Below are positions 31,201 through 46,200 of a stretch of 64,000 nucleotides of DNA, piece after piece. The position numbers and the translations under genes are program-made. Each line of letters begins with the position of its first letter. Position 1 is the stretch's first letter. The DNA lies in contig NZ_CP139003.1 of the NCBI RefSeq assembly GCF_044597725.1, positions 1,550,001 through 1,614,000 of the forward strand, read 5' to 3'. The notes below the pieces were generated by a model. It worked only from the letters and a program-made list of their open reading frames with translations. It did no database searches and was not told the origin of the DNA. Source of the DNA: Bermanella sp044597725. Its GTDB lineage: Bacteria > Pseudomonadota > Gammaproteobacteria > Pseudomonadales > Oceanobacteraceae.

Positions 31201-34200
31201 TATAGAGGAAAGTACAGTACGAAGCTAATGATTGATGCTGTGCTGCCTCGTCGCCAATTGGTGGGAGAGCCGCTCGATATTACCTTAACTGCGCTTGGGG
31301 TTCCGCTTGATGCCGAAAGAGTGAAAGTAAACATTGGCGGGCAAGACGTTGAAATCACGGATATCGAGTCTAATGACGAAGTGGAACGTGCTGCAATTAT
31401 TTATGGTAAGCATCCTGGTTTTGGCTTGTCGGGTTATTACGATATTACCGTAGCAGTTGAACGTTTTGGTGTTTGGGAATCAACCACACTGTATGGTGCA
31501 TTAGCCATAGATAAAGCAATAAAATTAGATTCAGTCACCCCTCAGTGGGGGCCCATAACAGGGGGAACACGAATTGAAGTTCTTGGCAGTGGCTTTGAAC
31601 CGGGGAATACCGTTATGGATGGTATGACTCTGACGATTGGCTCTGCTCCTGTTACCAATATTGATGTTATTTCGTCAAACCGACTCATTGCCTATACGCC
31701 AAGAGGTAATACAGGCAGACAAAAAGTTATTGCGGAAAACCGTTACGGCAGTCGTGACGAATTGCCAAAACAAAAAGGCTATGGTTACGGGCTGCGTCAC
31801 CTCGGTGGGACGAAGGCCGACCTTGTGACTCCATTAGATGTATGGGTTGATCAAGAAACCGGTGTTGCAGTAACGCCTGCGGGTTACTTTAAAGAAACTT
31901 TCCCCTTTGGTGATGGCTATCATAAGCGCTTGCTTGGAGGCTCATTCCCGGATGTACTGCGAGCGGCTACCTTTGACGTACAAGCAGAAGAACACCTATT
32001 ACAAGTAGGCGGTATATCTAATTTACCTGTGGGAGAAGAAGGTCAGAAACAAGTTGGTCGATATATGATCGCACAACAGCTCAAGGCTAAGTCGTTGTTA
32101 AATGAAATTGGTGATACCCAATCGGCATTAACGGAAGAAGAAAAAGACCAGCTTAAAAAAGTACGCCATGACTATGTATTAACAAATACAGACTCTATTA
32201 ATGTTAAGCCAGTACGAGAGTATGATAAGCAAGAAAACATTTGGCGCAAAAGGTTATACGTTGCCAGTGGTACCGGTGGTGTTTCAAAACTCAATTTAGA
32301 TGAACAGAATGGTCTTCAGCTTATTAACGAAGTTGAACCGTATAATGATTCTAGAACCTTTACGGATGTTGAAGTGAGTGGCCATTTACTAGCAGCTACT
32401 TATACTGTTGTAAGTCCAAAAGATAGAGGCTCGTGTTCTGGTCGTCCTTACCATGTAGAGGTAGGGGGTATAGGTATGGCGAGCTATATAGATCCCTACG
32501 ATCCAGTTCAGCTTAATACTATAGGCGTTCAATCAGGCCTTACAGTATTTAACAAAGATGAATGGTTGTATTCAGGCGGTTTAAGTGACGGGATGGCTTA
32601 TGCACCAGGTGATGGCTGCAAAACTTATCGTTCACAATCTGCAATGCCACCAAGAACATGGTCAGGTGAACAGCGTGGTAATACATTGCAGGCAGTTAAC
32701 CTAATGGATCCTGCCCTAAGCAGAGAAATAGCATTACCAGCCAACATTCGAGATATCGTTGAATATCAAAACAAACTATTAGTGGCAAATGGTAGTGAAG
32801 GTCTCATTATTGTTGATATCGAGACGCAAAAGGCACAACAAATAAAATTTGATACAGCCTTCATGAATAATATTGCCAGTGTTCATCGAATAAAAGTACA
32901 AGGGCACACGCTATTTTTATCCACTGAAACGGGCTCTGTAATTGTTCTTGATGCGAATGACATTGATAACTTGAGCGTGATTAGTGCCGGTAATACTGAA
33001 TATGCGAGTGGTTTAGATGTATACAAAAATCGAATTGTCTTAGCATCTAAAAAAGCAGGGCTTCAAACCTTAGAACTGCCTGGCACCATCGTTGCCAGCA
33101 CCTCTTTAGATTATGACGAGACCCTCTCGTTAGATGAAGCTGAAAGCATGGTGATTCAGTTTAATGAATCCATTGCCGTAGAATCACTACAGCAAGAGAG
33201 CTCCATTAATGTTTGGCAGCATGCAGCAGATAGCAACAAGAGAACGGAAGTGCCTATTGTTATCAATGCCATAAATGCCAAAGACGGTAATGCCACAGAA
33301 TTTGAAGTCAGCTTTAATCGTGTGCCTGGGGAATTCACACTCGAAGTGCTTAAAGCTCAAACGATTAGAGGCACCGGTTTGTGGATGCCTTATAAGCAAG
33401 AGTTTAGTATATCCGACAACCTAGCCAAACCTCCGTATATTGACTACCTGATTAACAACCAACAAGTAGAAGGAGACTTTGAAAGTGAGGTTGTTATTCA
33501 TGGGCGGAATTTTGCCGACGGAGATTTGAAAGCGCAATTAAATAACTATGATATTCCAGTAACAGTTGTTGATGATAATAAAGCAATTATACCCGCAGGT
33601 AGCCTGCAATTACTGGCATTAGAATATGGGCAACATCACTTAAAACTCACCAACAACGGACGAGAGTCTGTCTACCTTGGTGCTATAATGTATACCGCAA
33701 ACCCGGATTTTGCCGATGTTAAGATGGATATCACAGCCGGTGACAAATCGGGTGAGTATCATATAACCGCTACCGCCACTGAAGATATATTCCAGCCAGG
33801 AACAAAAGTACGGTTCGTTGCTAACTCAACTAACCGCGTCATTGAAACCGTTATTACCGATGGCTATAAAACCATTGATTTACAAGATGATGTAATAGCA
33901 CTAAATAGTTTTAGGTTCCGTGCTCCCGGCGTAACCATCCCAGAAACCTATGACGTATACGCATTAATTCCGCATGGTAAAATAGTTAAAGAGCATCATA
34001 TCGGAAGATTTTCGTATAATAGAAACACCGGACGTGAATGGGATTTACCTAATTACCCGCCAATGGAAATTGGTGCTGCAGAGTTAAAAGATGAGTTCTT
34101 GTTTGTAGGTGTTAAATCAGGGGCAGCTCCTACGAAGGAAAACCGCTTTTTAATGAAGAGTGGGCTAGAAATTTACAATGTGAGTATTCCTGATCGCCCA

Positions 34201-37200
34201 ATTCGTGTATCTCAACTTCCAACACCAACCCCTATTACGGGCTTAGCGTTACTCGATAACAATGCATATCTTGCAGCTAATGATGGCGGGTTAATTACTC
34301 TCGACATCACAGACAATAGCAATCCATTGGTAATATCCACCAACAGGTTTAGTGGCTTACTCGTGAATGACGTTGCGGTAAGTGCAAGTAAAAATATATT
34401 AGCCATGTCATTGGCCGATCCACTAGGTGGCGGCTTTGTTAGATTTATTGATATAACAAAAGAAGATAAAACACCGCCAGCGGGTTATTCAACGATTAGT
34501 TTTGCCGATTATGATAACGATAGTTCAGTGCTTCAGGGTCAGCCATTAGATGTTGATTGGAATAATGGTAATCTATATGTGTTACATAAAACCACTACTC
34601 AAGTGCTCTTGAGTATATTCGATCAATCATTGAATTCGACTACGCACGTATTGTCTGATAGTAGTTCTCATGAGCTTCACGAATACTCTATGCAAATTGA
34701 AGCGGGACAAATCCATCTTGGCCTTCCCGAACAACACAATATATATCACTTTAATGCTGATAATGAATTAGAACTGGTGTATTGGCAGCAGCGTGAAAAG
34801 GGTGGTGAGCTCTTTGTTCAAGGCGGTCAAATTTACAGTTCAAATGCTGACGGAGTCGTTCAGATAAAGGCTCATAGGCTTGCGGTCAGTGGTATTTCGC
34901 CCACCAGCGGCAGCGTTATAACGCCTCAAGACTCAGTACAGATTCAATTAAATACGCTTATGGATACCTCGCCTGAGGTTATATCAGCAGCTATTAGCAT
35001 TACTAATGATCAAGGTCTCATTGATCCAAGTGCTTATAGTTTGGAGGGTGTTAATACGGTATTAGGTGCACAGCTTAATATTACGTTTAATGACACAATG
35101 TTGGACGGACCTTTTACCATAAAAGTAAGTAAAGGACTGATTGATCTGGATGGCTTGAACTTGGTATCAAGTGTGGAACATACTTTAGAATTTTCTTCCT
35201 TGAGCGCTCCAGAAATTCATTCTGTTTCAAGACAAATACAAGGCGGCTTGGCAGGGCACTATTTCCATGCAGATGGCACAGAGAAAGCATTGGTAAGTGG
35301 TCGTAATCTTAGCGATACCCAAAATGTTTGGGTCGGAGATACTCAATTGACTGCCAACCAATTTAGTGTTGTATCTGACGCCGAGCTGGAGATTGATGTA
35401 CCTGACTTGTTTAAGGGTCAGTTATCATCGAGTGTTAACCTTAAGATCGAAAATAACGCCGGAATTAAGACCATGTTCGGTGCGTTAACGATATTGCCTG
35501 CGAGTAAAATAGAAGCATTTTATCCACAAACTGGCCCGCCACAAGGCGGTAATACGCTTGATATATATGGCAATGGCTTTAATCAGTTTGTTGATGTGCA
35601 GGTAGGCGAGAACTTAGCATCTAATATTAAAGTTATAAATTCTAATCATATCCAAGTTAAAGCACCTAGTGGCACATTTGGATATTCTGAAATTACCGTA
35701 AGCAACCCATATTTTGCCGATGAAGAATCAAAAGCAAATGATAAATACTTCTATGCAGGTCAACCCGTTGGTTCAGTGTCATTACCTGAAGAGAAACCAT
35801 CACCCGTATCTGCGATAGCTTATCAAAATCAATTATTATATAGCGTTACCGGTGGTGAGTTTACACCTAGAAATAGAGAAGGCATTGAAGGTGAGACACG
35901 TTACGCAAATACAGCCCGCTTAAATATTATTGATGTTTCAGACCCTGTTAAACCAAAAGTATTACGCAAAAAGATAGCAGATGAGTTTAATAGCTATCAT
36001 TTTGAAGCCCCGAAAAATGTAGGTAAATTTGTTGATGTTGCTGTAAACGGTAATGTGTTAGTTGCCGTGGCTGAAAAAGAAGCGTTTATATTTGACGTTA
36101 CTGTGGCGACAGATCCATTTTTGATTACCAGTGTTAAAACACAGGGATCCATCCGTGACTCTCTCATTCATCAAGGCTTGATATATATTGCACATAGTTA
36201 TGGTGTTGATATATATAAAAATCAAAACGATGCTTATGAAAAAGTGGCAACTATATCTAACTCGGATATGGGGGGCTCTGCCAATCGCATATCAATAGAT
36301 GGCGACAAGCTTTGGGTAGTTCAAACCGTTGCCCGACGTATCGTGAGTATTGATTTACGCACAACATCGTTCTCACAAATTGACGTTATAGAAACGGTAG
36401 ATTCTAGTGGGCGTCGTATACGACCACATGATTTTATTAAGGCAGAAGAAGTATATCTAGTTTCAACGGGTACACTAGGGACCGTTCAGGCTTATATGCC
36501 TACCGTTGAGAATAAAGCGAATTTGGTAAGTGAAGCCAAATTAGCATACTTGATTCAGAATAGTGACTTAAGTGCTGATCGCATTGAGTTGAAGGGGTCA
36601 ATACTTTATGTTGCCGCACAAGAGGGTGATATACAGCTCTTTAGTATTGATAATTGGTTAAAAGGTGATTTCACAGAAGAGCCAAAGTTATCTTATTACT
36701 ATTCGGTTTTGGGTAATGCGACAAGTTTAAATATACAACCTCATTCAATTTACGCCGCAACGTCGTTTCTTTGGGCAAATGATAATGCTACAGAAAATCC
36801 GTTAGATTTGGATCAATCCCTTTCTTTAGGGGGAGAAGTATCAACCATTGAAAATGATCTGTTTGTTGTAGTTGATCAGCATCCACAACCGTCATCGTAT
36901 CTATCTGCGAATCAAAGCTTATCGGTTACGTTTAATCGCGTACTCGATCAAACTACTGTAAGCAGCGATTCGATCAGAGTTTCGGCATCAGGTACACAAA
37001 TACCAATTGATTATGACTTTGTAACAACACAAGGACTGACACAGGTAAAAATTATCCCTAGTTTCGGTTTCGAGCCCGGAAAACAATATCGCGTTTCTGT
37101 TGATTCATTGATTAAAGATATAAATGGTCATGATCTGGATGATGCTTATAGCTTTAGATTTACTTATAAAGATACTAACCAAGTCTCATTGGACTCGATG

Positions 37201-40200
37201 AGTGAAACCTATATTTCTTGGCGTGGTTCTAATGTCGTAGATATGTATGGCAAAGACTTTTATCCCGGAATGAAAGTTAAAATAGGTGATATATGGCTAG
37301 ATGCATCAGCGATTGAATTTATTAGTGAAGGCCATATTAGAGTAACCCTTCCAAAATTTGATTCTGCAAAAGATAACAGCGATATTTTATCTGTCACGTT
37401 GGGTGATGAAGAAGCATCAGTAACGTATGTTGCTGCCATTAATGTTATATCTGACCCTCAGATTGATAATATTGGTTCATATAATGCTAGTAATAGAAGC
37501 GTCAATGACAACGTTCAGAAATTTGCATTAAATTCAGACCAGCGATTAGCAGTGAGCGGCAGCGGTTTTGGTCCATTTACACAGGTTTGGATTAATAACA
37601 AGTTAGCTGAGGGCGTACAGCTTGAAGCGGATGATATAATTTCATTCAAGCAACCGCGCAACACCTTGAATAAACTAAACGTTAAGTTGAGCAATGATAG
37701 CGGACAAACATTTACAGAAAATAATGAGCTGAGTGTCTTAATTAATCCAGTCAATCGACTAACCGGGCGAGATGTACGATATGACTTATTATCTCGAGAT
37801 AATGATATTCTTGCGCTAACAAATAATAAGACAACAAAATTATTTACAACGGAAGAGTCGGACGCCCCTCATTTCTTGTCAACGATCATTACCGATGAAA
37901 ATATTCAAGATTCTGATTTGAAGAATGGGCATTGGGTTGGTCTATCAGAAGATAACAGCATTGTTTACGTTTATTCTTTAGAAAATTTATATTCGCCAAA
38001 TAAAGTTAACACTCTACTTAATCCAAACAACTATGTACTAAATGATATTCAAACAAATGGTCGTACAGTCGCATCATTTGATAATGAAGACGTTTTAGTA
38101 GCAAGTTTATTAGGGGCTGAATGGGATGTTATTAATTTTGATGAAGAGGTGCTTGCAGTACATTTTGACGATAATGACCTGATTGTCATGACTGAAACTA
38201 AGCTATATCAAATTGATATGAGCGATGTGAGCTACACGAAAGAGTCTATTTCCCATAATACCTTTAACCCAGAATCAATGAATGTCGACAATGGTTTAGT
38301 TGCAATTCTTGGAAATGGTCTTATTGAATGGTTCGAGTTATATCCTTCGAATATCCAACATAAAGGGTTCACCGCTTCAAGCTCAAAGAGCGATTTTCAA
38401 ATTGATGGGGAAATCCTCATAACGCTCCATAAAAATAAATATAGATTCTATGATATTAACGAGTCAGAATCGGGAAATATCATTATTGATGATATTCTGG
38501 AAGTACCTGTTAGCAATTATCGTAATGTTTATTATGAAGATGGTTTGGTCGAATGGTTATCGTCAGATGGATATTGGAACGTTAGGCTTCCTGTGTTGGC
38601 GGCATCCCCTAATACAGGGACAAAAATAAGACGAAGCAATGCAAATATTGTATTTGGTCTATCCCAACTTCATGAAAACTGGGACAGTGCAGTGGTTAAC
38701 CTCGTCGATGCAAATAATGTGGCGATTGATGGCAGCACTCGAGTTTCAGCCGATAAATTAGTATTTGAATCTATCACAGAGCTCCAAACAGACGAATTAT
38801 ATAAAGCGACCCTACCGCCAACATACAATCAGTTTATTGATGGCCTTGAATTAACGTTAAATAGGGAATATCGCTACGAAACCATTTCGTTACTAGACCA
38901 GGTAGAGTCGGACCTTTACTCGCTTGAACCGAAAATTGTAACCGCAGATAGCCTACATGAAATAACACTTCATGGTGAATCATTGCAACTTGTTGATGAA
39001 ATTCGTCTTAATAATGAAGTAATCGATTTAAGTGATGCGAATGTTTCTGAGTCAGCAATCACCTTCTCTTGGATGCCGGCACAAGCTGAGCTCTACAGTG
39101 TATCCATAGTAGCGCCTCCTGAAACGAAAGTTTATCCGGCATTATTAAATGTTGTTGAACCAATAATGATTAGTGATGTGTCGTCAACACTTGTTAACCC
39201 GCATACCGTGAGTGACTTGGGTGGGGACACCATTACCTTGAATCTATTAAGCAAGAGCTCAACACTGGATGTTTACTGGATTCCCGCAGAAGACGGATTT
39301 GAACTTGAGGAACGCTATAAAGTAGATTATCGATTTGAGGGTAACCAAGTAATCTTTACTGTTCCGTCTAGATTAAAATCTGAAGCATATAAAGTTGGTC
39401 GTCAGTATCACGCAGTTGTGGTTAGAGAAGAAACAAATGAGATCGTCTACTCCGATACGCTTGATGTAATCGATAATAGTAAGCCTAAAGCCACATTGTC
39501 ATTTGCATATTACTATGATCAGCCACTTACAATAGACTTTGATGAAGCTATCACAGTAGAACAATTTAAAGTGACAAGAACGATTTTTGCTAATGGTACT
39601 GTTGATAAGCAAGATGTGACAAATGAGTTCATCCCTGTATATGACTTTGACGATCGTAGATTTATTCTTAAGAATAAGGAAGGTTCTTTTACCAGTCATA
39701 ACGCAGAGTACGTCTTCGAGTTATCCGGTATTAAAGATGAGGCGGGTAATCTAGCCGTTTATGAGCGCCAAGATGGCGGCGAATTTAAGTTTGTTGTTAA
39801 TACGTTAGATCGTGAAGCACCTACAGAGCTAACTGTTTTGAATGCACTTACCGGACAACCGATCACTGAGTCTAGTGCACTTACTCGAAGTAAGCAGCAT
39901 TGTTTAGCATTTTCTGCCATAGATAATTTAAATGAAGAATTGTCCTTTAGTTACAGGGTAAGTTCAGATGGTGGTTTACATTATAGCGCGTGGAATTCAG
40001 TGCCACATAAACCTTCTGGTTGCCCAGAAAACAGTGCTCCTATTTCGGTTTCAATATTGCAGAGCAGCCTAAATGTGATTTTAAGAGCTAGTGATAGTTC
40101 TCAATACGCATTTAAAGAAGTTGCGATACCACTGAAAGACCCAAATATTAATTTGCAATTATTCTCAACCAATCCTGATATTGTTGAAGAAGCCTCAACA

Positions 40201-43200
40201 AGTCATTTAGAGTTTGTCGTAAGTGGTGACGTTGAGCTAGTTGACCGTGGGAATACGGCTATGGAGTTATTCCTTGATAACCGCTGGGTACCCATTGAGA
40301 CAACTACAAGCGCTAATAATCAAGATAGTGAGCTGGTCTTCAACGCAGAGTACTTCCAACCACGTTTAGTTGATCTCTCAAGCGATAATACAACGCAAGA
40401 AACTGAAATAGCAGTGAGATTACGAGTCCCGTTTGGTATAGATGCAGAAAAAATATTTGATGCATCTTATACTTTGCATAAGGATCTTACGCCACCAACT
40501 ATTCAAATAGTGTCTCCAGAAAACAATGGTTATGTACCATGGGACAGCAGCTTAGACGTATTTATTAAATCATTTGATCGATACGGAATCGAACGTGTAG
40601 AGGTTTCAATTAATGGTGCTGATTGGACCGAACTTGAGCAACCCAATAGGCTCGTATTTACTCCAACAGAATCTGACTATCCTAACGCGATTAATATCAA
40701 AGTGCGTGCTACTGATCCAAATGGCAATGTCAGTGAAACACCTTCGGTTCAGTCGGGAAGTGAAGTAAACCTTACACCGTACAATGCTGAATTAGGGGAG
40801 CCTCGTCTAAAACTTCTCGAACCGACCAATGGCCAACAGGTTAAGGAGCGAGATAACTTAGATATTTTGCTAGAAATTTCCAATATTGAATCAGCCCAAG
40901 TGCGTATGCTGTTAGGCGGTGACTCAGAGCATCCAAATAACCCTGAAGTAATAGATGTCAATCGTAGCGATTTAGATAAGGCCGTCGTGCCCATCAGTGT
41001 TCAGCTACCGTCTGTGGATGAAAATATAGCAGCGGTAATACAGTTGTTATCAGATGGGAAGGTTCGATCTCAAGCATTTGTTAATATCGTAAACGACGAC
41101 GATATTGGGGCGTCAGTCTCGATAGCAACCGACCCGAGTAATACAATATTAAACGGAACAAATTTGAGTATCGATACAGAGGTAAGCCCTAATATTGACG
41201 ATTTATCGCCATCATCATCGCTTTCTGTATATGACGATAACCTACTTATTCATGAAATGGATATAAACGAGCCTATTTCACTTAATAATCTTCACCTACA
41301 AAGCGAACAAGTGAATATTCGCGCGGAAATTTTAGATTTAAGTGGCAATAACGCCGTGTCTGATAAAACGCTATCTGTGCTACCTTATTTCACCGGTACT
41401 GAGCAAGATTTATACGCCTTACAAACAGGAATAGAGCGTGTTTCAGGCATCGAATACACTCAACAGCTTGGGTTTATTTTCGCAGTCAACAATGTGTATG
41501 GCGGCTTTGAACTCCGAGGAACAAACGGAGTAGTATTTGCGCAACCTGATGGCTCGGTTAAAAAGATGGCCGTATCATCAAGCCATATTTTGTTAGAAGT
41601 AGAAAAGAATGGTAGCAACCACCATGTGCTGCTTAAAGTTGAGAACCAAACCTTAAATTGGGTTTCAGAGAACCAGTTTGAAGGCTCAATTATTCATATA
41701 AATGGACGCGTTGTGTATACCCGTTCGGGGCAGTCAATATTCGCCTACCAGCTAGGGGATGATGGAAGCTATAACCCAGTGCCAGCTCTATCGTTCGAGC
41801 AGGAAATACTGCAAGTGAAAGGATCAGATTCCGGTGTTTGGGTTCTACAAAAAAATGCTCTAGTTAAAGTAGGGTTAGCAAAACAAGCACATATGATTTC
41901 GGTCGCTGAACAACAGCGGTTTGCATTAAAAAATGCACATGCATTCTCGGTCTCAGAGCGTGGAATCCTGATTTTATCTGACGCTAATCAACTAACGTTC
42001 TACGATTATCAAGAAGAGTCGTTAGAACAGTCAGGTCAAATGTTGATTCCTGGCAAGTTTGACAAGGCAGTAAATAATGGCGATGTTTGGTGGCTAAATA
42101 TGGCAGATAGCCGTTTATGGTTTGCCATTAAAGACTTCGAAATCGTAGGCAGTCTAAATTCGTTGTCACATATGCTCCCAAGCACAGATTATTTGGCCGT
42201 GGCTAATGATGACATTTTGACTGTAAAAGAAATTGTGACACCACAAAAAGCTTCTCTCAGTGCATTTACCTTAGCAAACCATGAGTTGGGGTACGTGATT
42301 TCTCATAGCACGCCTGAACCTATTGATATCGTGATTAGTGCGGATGAAGAAAATGTATTTGTAGAGAAGCTAGATGGGAATAACTGGTTCATTCCATATA
42401 CTCAAGCAAGTGTCATTAACATCTCGTACGAAGGTGAAGACGTCGAAGGTTCAGAAAGCATTGCCCTGCCTTCTGCTTCAAGGGTTGGTGATGTAACCGT
42501 ATTGCCCGATGCTGCGTCGCTTAGAAGAAATAGTCGAGTTCCCTTATTCATAACGCCAATTGAAAACTCACGAATTCTTGATCTTGCCATCGATAATCAA
42601 GCAGTTAAACCGCTTAGCACTCATGGCTGGCAGAGATGGTTATTGCCTGAGAATGATATCTTAGATACAGACGTGTCAGTCAATGGTGCAGAGTCTAACC
42701 AAGAATGGCTCGTTCTAGAGAATGAAGCGCAAGGACGTATTCAGGTTGATGCGCCGTTGAACAACCAAGCGGTATACGAATCATCTGTGATCGACGTCAA
42801 ATACCAATGCCTGAATATGAATGATGTTGTGTTATCCACTGTTGTGTTAGAAGACTTTAATGGTGTTGAGCTAAAAGAAAGCTATATCACAGGGTGTAAA
42901 GGCCAAATGGGTCTAAGAATGCCGAATGTTGATGTTGCTGAAAACCTATACGTTAAAGTGCGTACTTATTTTGGTGACGAATATCAATATACCGAATCAA
43001 AAGTTGGTATTAGAGTTCTACCTCTTTCCGAAAATGTTTCTGCAGAGATTGAAGTTTCTGAATTTGCTTTAGCAGAAAGCGTGTTTAGCGTTTCACGAGA
43101 AGCTAATCAACAATTCGAATCTGAACTGATACTGGTTACTGATACCAAAAACAATGTTCTAGCGTCGGGTACGAATGATATTTCTTGGCAGGTCGATCCT

Positions 43201-46200
43201 GAGCTTAATGAATTTGTTATTAAGTCATGGGTTAAAAGTGATGCAGGCTATACTGATTCAAAGTCGTACTCAGTTAAAGTAATCAGCCCAGTATCACTGG
43301 CTGAACAGCCGAGTACGCTTGGATTTACGCAACTCTTATCTAAGGTAGGGGAGACTTGGTTAGTATCGGGCAGATTTATTCGCAATGATTCTGGTGAAAT
43401 TTTATTAGAAGCATCCTCTAATATCATTCAAGTTGAACATTTAGGCAACCGGTTGATTGTATTGCTTAAAGATGGCATCGAAATATACGACAGCAATCTC
43501 GAAAACCAGAAAGTTGCCTATCACCCAATGGAGGGTATGGACGGGTTTACTACAAATGGCTCTAAGCTATGGGTGTGGTCCAACAATGTACTTGAAAGCT
43601 ATGACGTATTTGGCAATGACCTTAATCACGACGATACAATAACGCTGAGTCAGTCAATTCATTCTCATGGCTATATTGATTCAAATCTAGTATTGGCGCT
43701 ATCCAACAAGCTGTATATGGTCGCAAGTGATACGTATGTCGAGTTTGATTTTGACTTACAGTGGATGACAGTCTTCAACGGACAGATTTGGGTTCAGACC
43801 GCTAATGGCGAACTCTTTAGTATCTCGCCAAGTATTGAAGTGAGCAGTGTGGGGAATGTACCGGTTAGTACATCCGCGTTAAATGTAGCCGGGTACTTAG
43901 CTTTGTTAGACGAACAAGGTCAATTATGGTTATCTGCGGATCATCTCAATAGCGACTTTAATTTACTGGGGGCTTGGAATATTGGCCAAAGTAGTGCGAC
44001 GCACGCAGCCCTTAGCAATGGGTATTTGTATCTAAATACCGGTGAAAAATGGAAAGTGAACGCAGGGCGTGCTCATACCGAGCCATATCTACAATCATCT
44101 AAACAAGGTGGAACGGTATTAGACCTTGAATGGCATGATGGCAAGCTTTATGTAGCGGCTGATTATTATGGTGCATATAGCTTAGAAAACATTAACAGAG
44201 AATGGCATTTAGAACTTGCTTCCACAGCTTACTCCGAGCGTGTTAGTCATGCGATTACAGTCGATAAAGACATTATTCTAGCCAGTCCCGATCATCAAAG
44301 AGTTAACATTCTTGAAGATGGTTTTTCTAGTGCGAGCGCTTTGATCAGAGATATTGACCCTGTGCACGTGGCTGCTAAAAATACATTAGTAGCAGTGAGT
44401 GATGGTCTAAATATTCGTATTAACGATACCTCCGGCGATAATTCATTGTCTTATCGAATTCCAGGGAATGTACGAGTGGAATCTATGTCATGGTCTGGGC
44501 GTGTATTATGGGTAGCCGGTGATGATGGCAACCTTTATGAGCTTTACCTAAAAGAATGGCCAGCTTCCGAGTTTGATATAAAACAGTATGTCCACGAGAT
44601 ATCGTTACAAGCACCTGTACTTAACTTAGTATCAAGTGCAGGAACAGTTTGGATTCAACAGAGCAATGCATTGTTACAGTACGATCTTGCAACTAGATCA
44701 GTCGACAATCAGTCGATTACTGAGGGCCAAGTAACGGCCGTTAAACAGCATGGACACCTACTTTGGGTTGCTTACGAAACTGCGGATAGTACATTTGTCA
44801 GAGCAATAGACGTCAATACCAATGAATGGCAAGCAGCAGCTTTAGAGTACCAAAAAGAAGTTACAGCCATTGCAGTAAAAGCGCCGTACCTTGCTATTGG
44901 CTTTGTTGATGGTGACGTACGAGTCGAACAAATCTCCAGCTTCCATTCTGGTGACGCTGCCACCGAACTATCAGAGCCAAGCCCACGACAGCGCTACCAG
45001 TATGGAAACATATGGCAGTTGAAGACACCGTGGCACTCGAATACCGTGGCAACCAAACTATTTGTCAATAATTCAGAGCAATACCATCTAACGAATGAAC
45101 AGCCACTGGCGCGTGATCTCGTACCGGGATGGCTACTCAACGGCCAAAACATCGACTTTAAAGTACAAACACAAGATATATTTGGTCGAATACATACTGG
45201 TAAGCCATTAACGACATTGTTGCAGTCGCAGTCATTGCCAGGCAACAATATGGCACTATCACTTAATTTCAATCAAACAAGTTTCTATCCTGCCCCGCTT
45301 GTGATGGAAGCATTGATTGAAAATACAGAGCAACCGATACAACTGGTCGAGTATTATATTTCTGAAAACCAAGATGGGCCGTTTGAGCTTATTGCCAAAC
45401 ATCGCGGTCCTCAATTTGTATTGAGCAAAAACTTTGATCTAAGTAAGGATGGAAACTGGGTTAAAGCGAGAGCAATTGATATATACGGTAACTTTAGTGA
45501 ATCTAATCCTAAGGAAATATCCCGAGTTTTAGATGTAACCGCACCTAATATAATGAGTAACCTAACTGGTTCTTCTGTTGTAGATAACTCGACAGTGATT
45601 GCAGAAAGCCCTTATGCATTAGGCATTCAAGCTAATGATCAAGAAAGTGGCATGCAGAGTATATTGCTGTATCGAAATGAACAGTTGATCAAAGCCATAT
45701 TTGACGAAGAGTCACTAAGTTTTGATGATATTAGCAACCAATCCGGTGAGTTGATTAATTATCGAATAAAAGCTAAGGATATTTCTAATAATGAGAGCCA
45801 GTCGCTCCTTGATGTTACGTCGATTGAAAATCAAAACCCAATTGTTAACAGTATTAGGGTAAATGGTAAATCCATTCAGCTTGATAGCGCAGAAGCGCAA
45901 GTAGAAATCATTGAAGGTGGAGAGTTAAATGTCTATGTAAATGCTAAAGATGACGTATCTCTATCTACCGTGAGAGTCGCTTGGCATCAGCAACAGCAAA
46001 ATAACGAATTAGATTCAGCGAGTTTTTACCAAACCTTTAGGTTTACTGACGAACGAGCCATAAGAGTTGAAGATAATGTTATCGAAAACATTTCCGTATC
46101 GCTGTCTGATAACACTCAAAAAGTCACACAGAAGAGTGTCCCAGTAAGAGTGATTCGGGACCAAGCACCTGATGCAAGTAAGTTAACGGTTGATATTCCC

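Noticed and set aside
25980..39810. Recent tandem DNA duplication or assembly artefact
   Set aside because: Units differ widely at the DNA level and in length, so short-read collapse is unlikely; the repeat is visible mainly in protein motifs.
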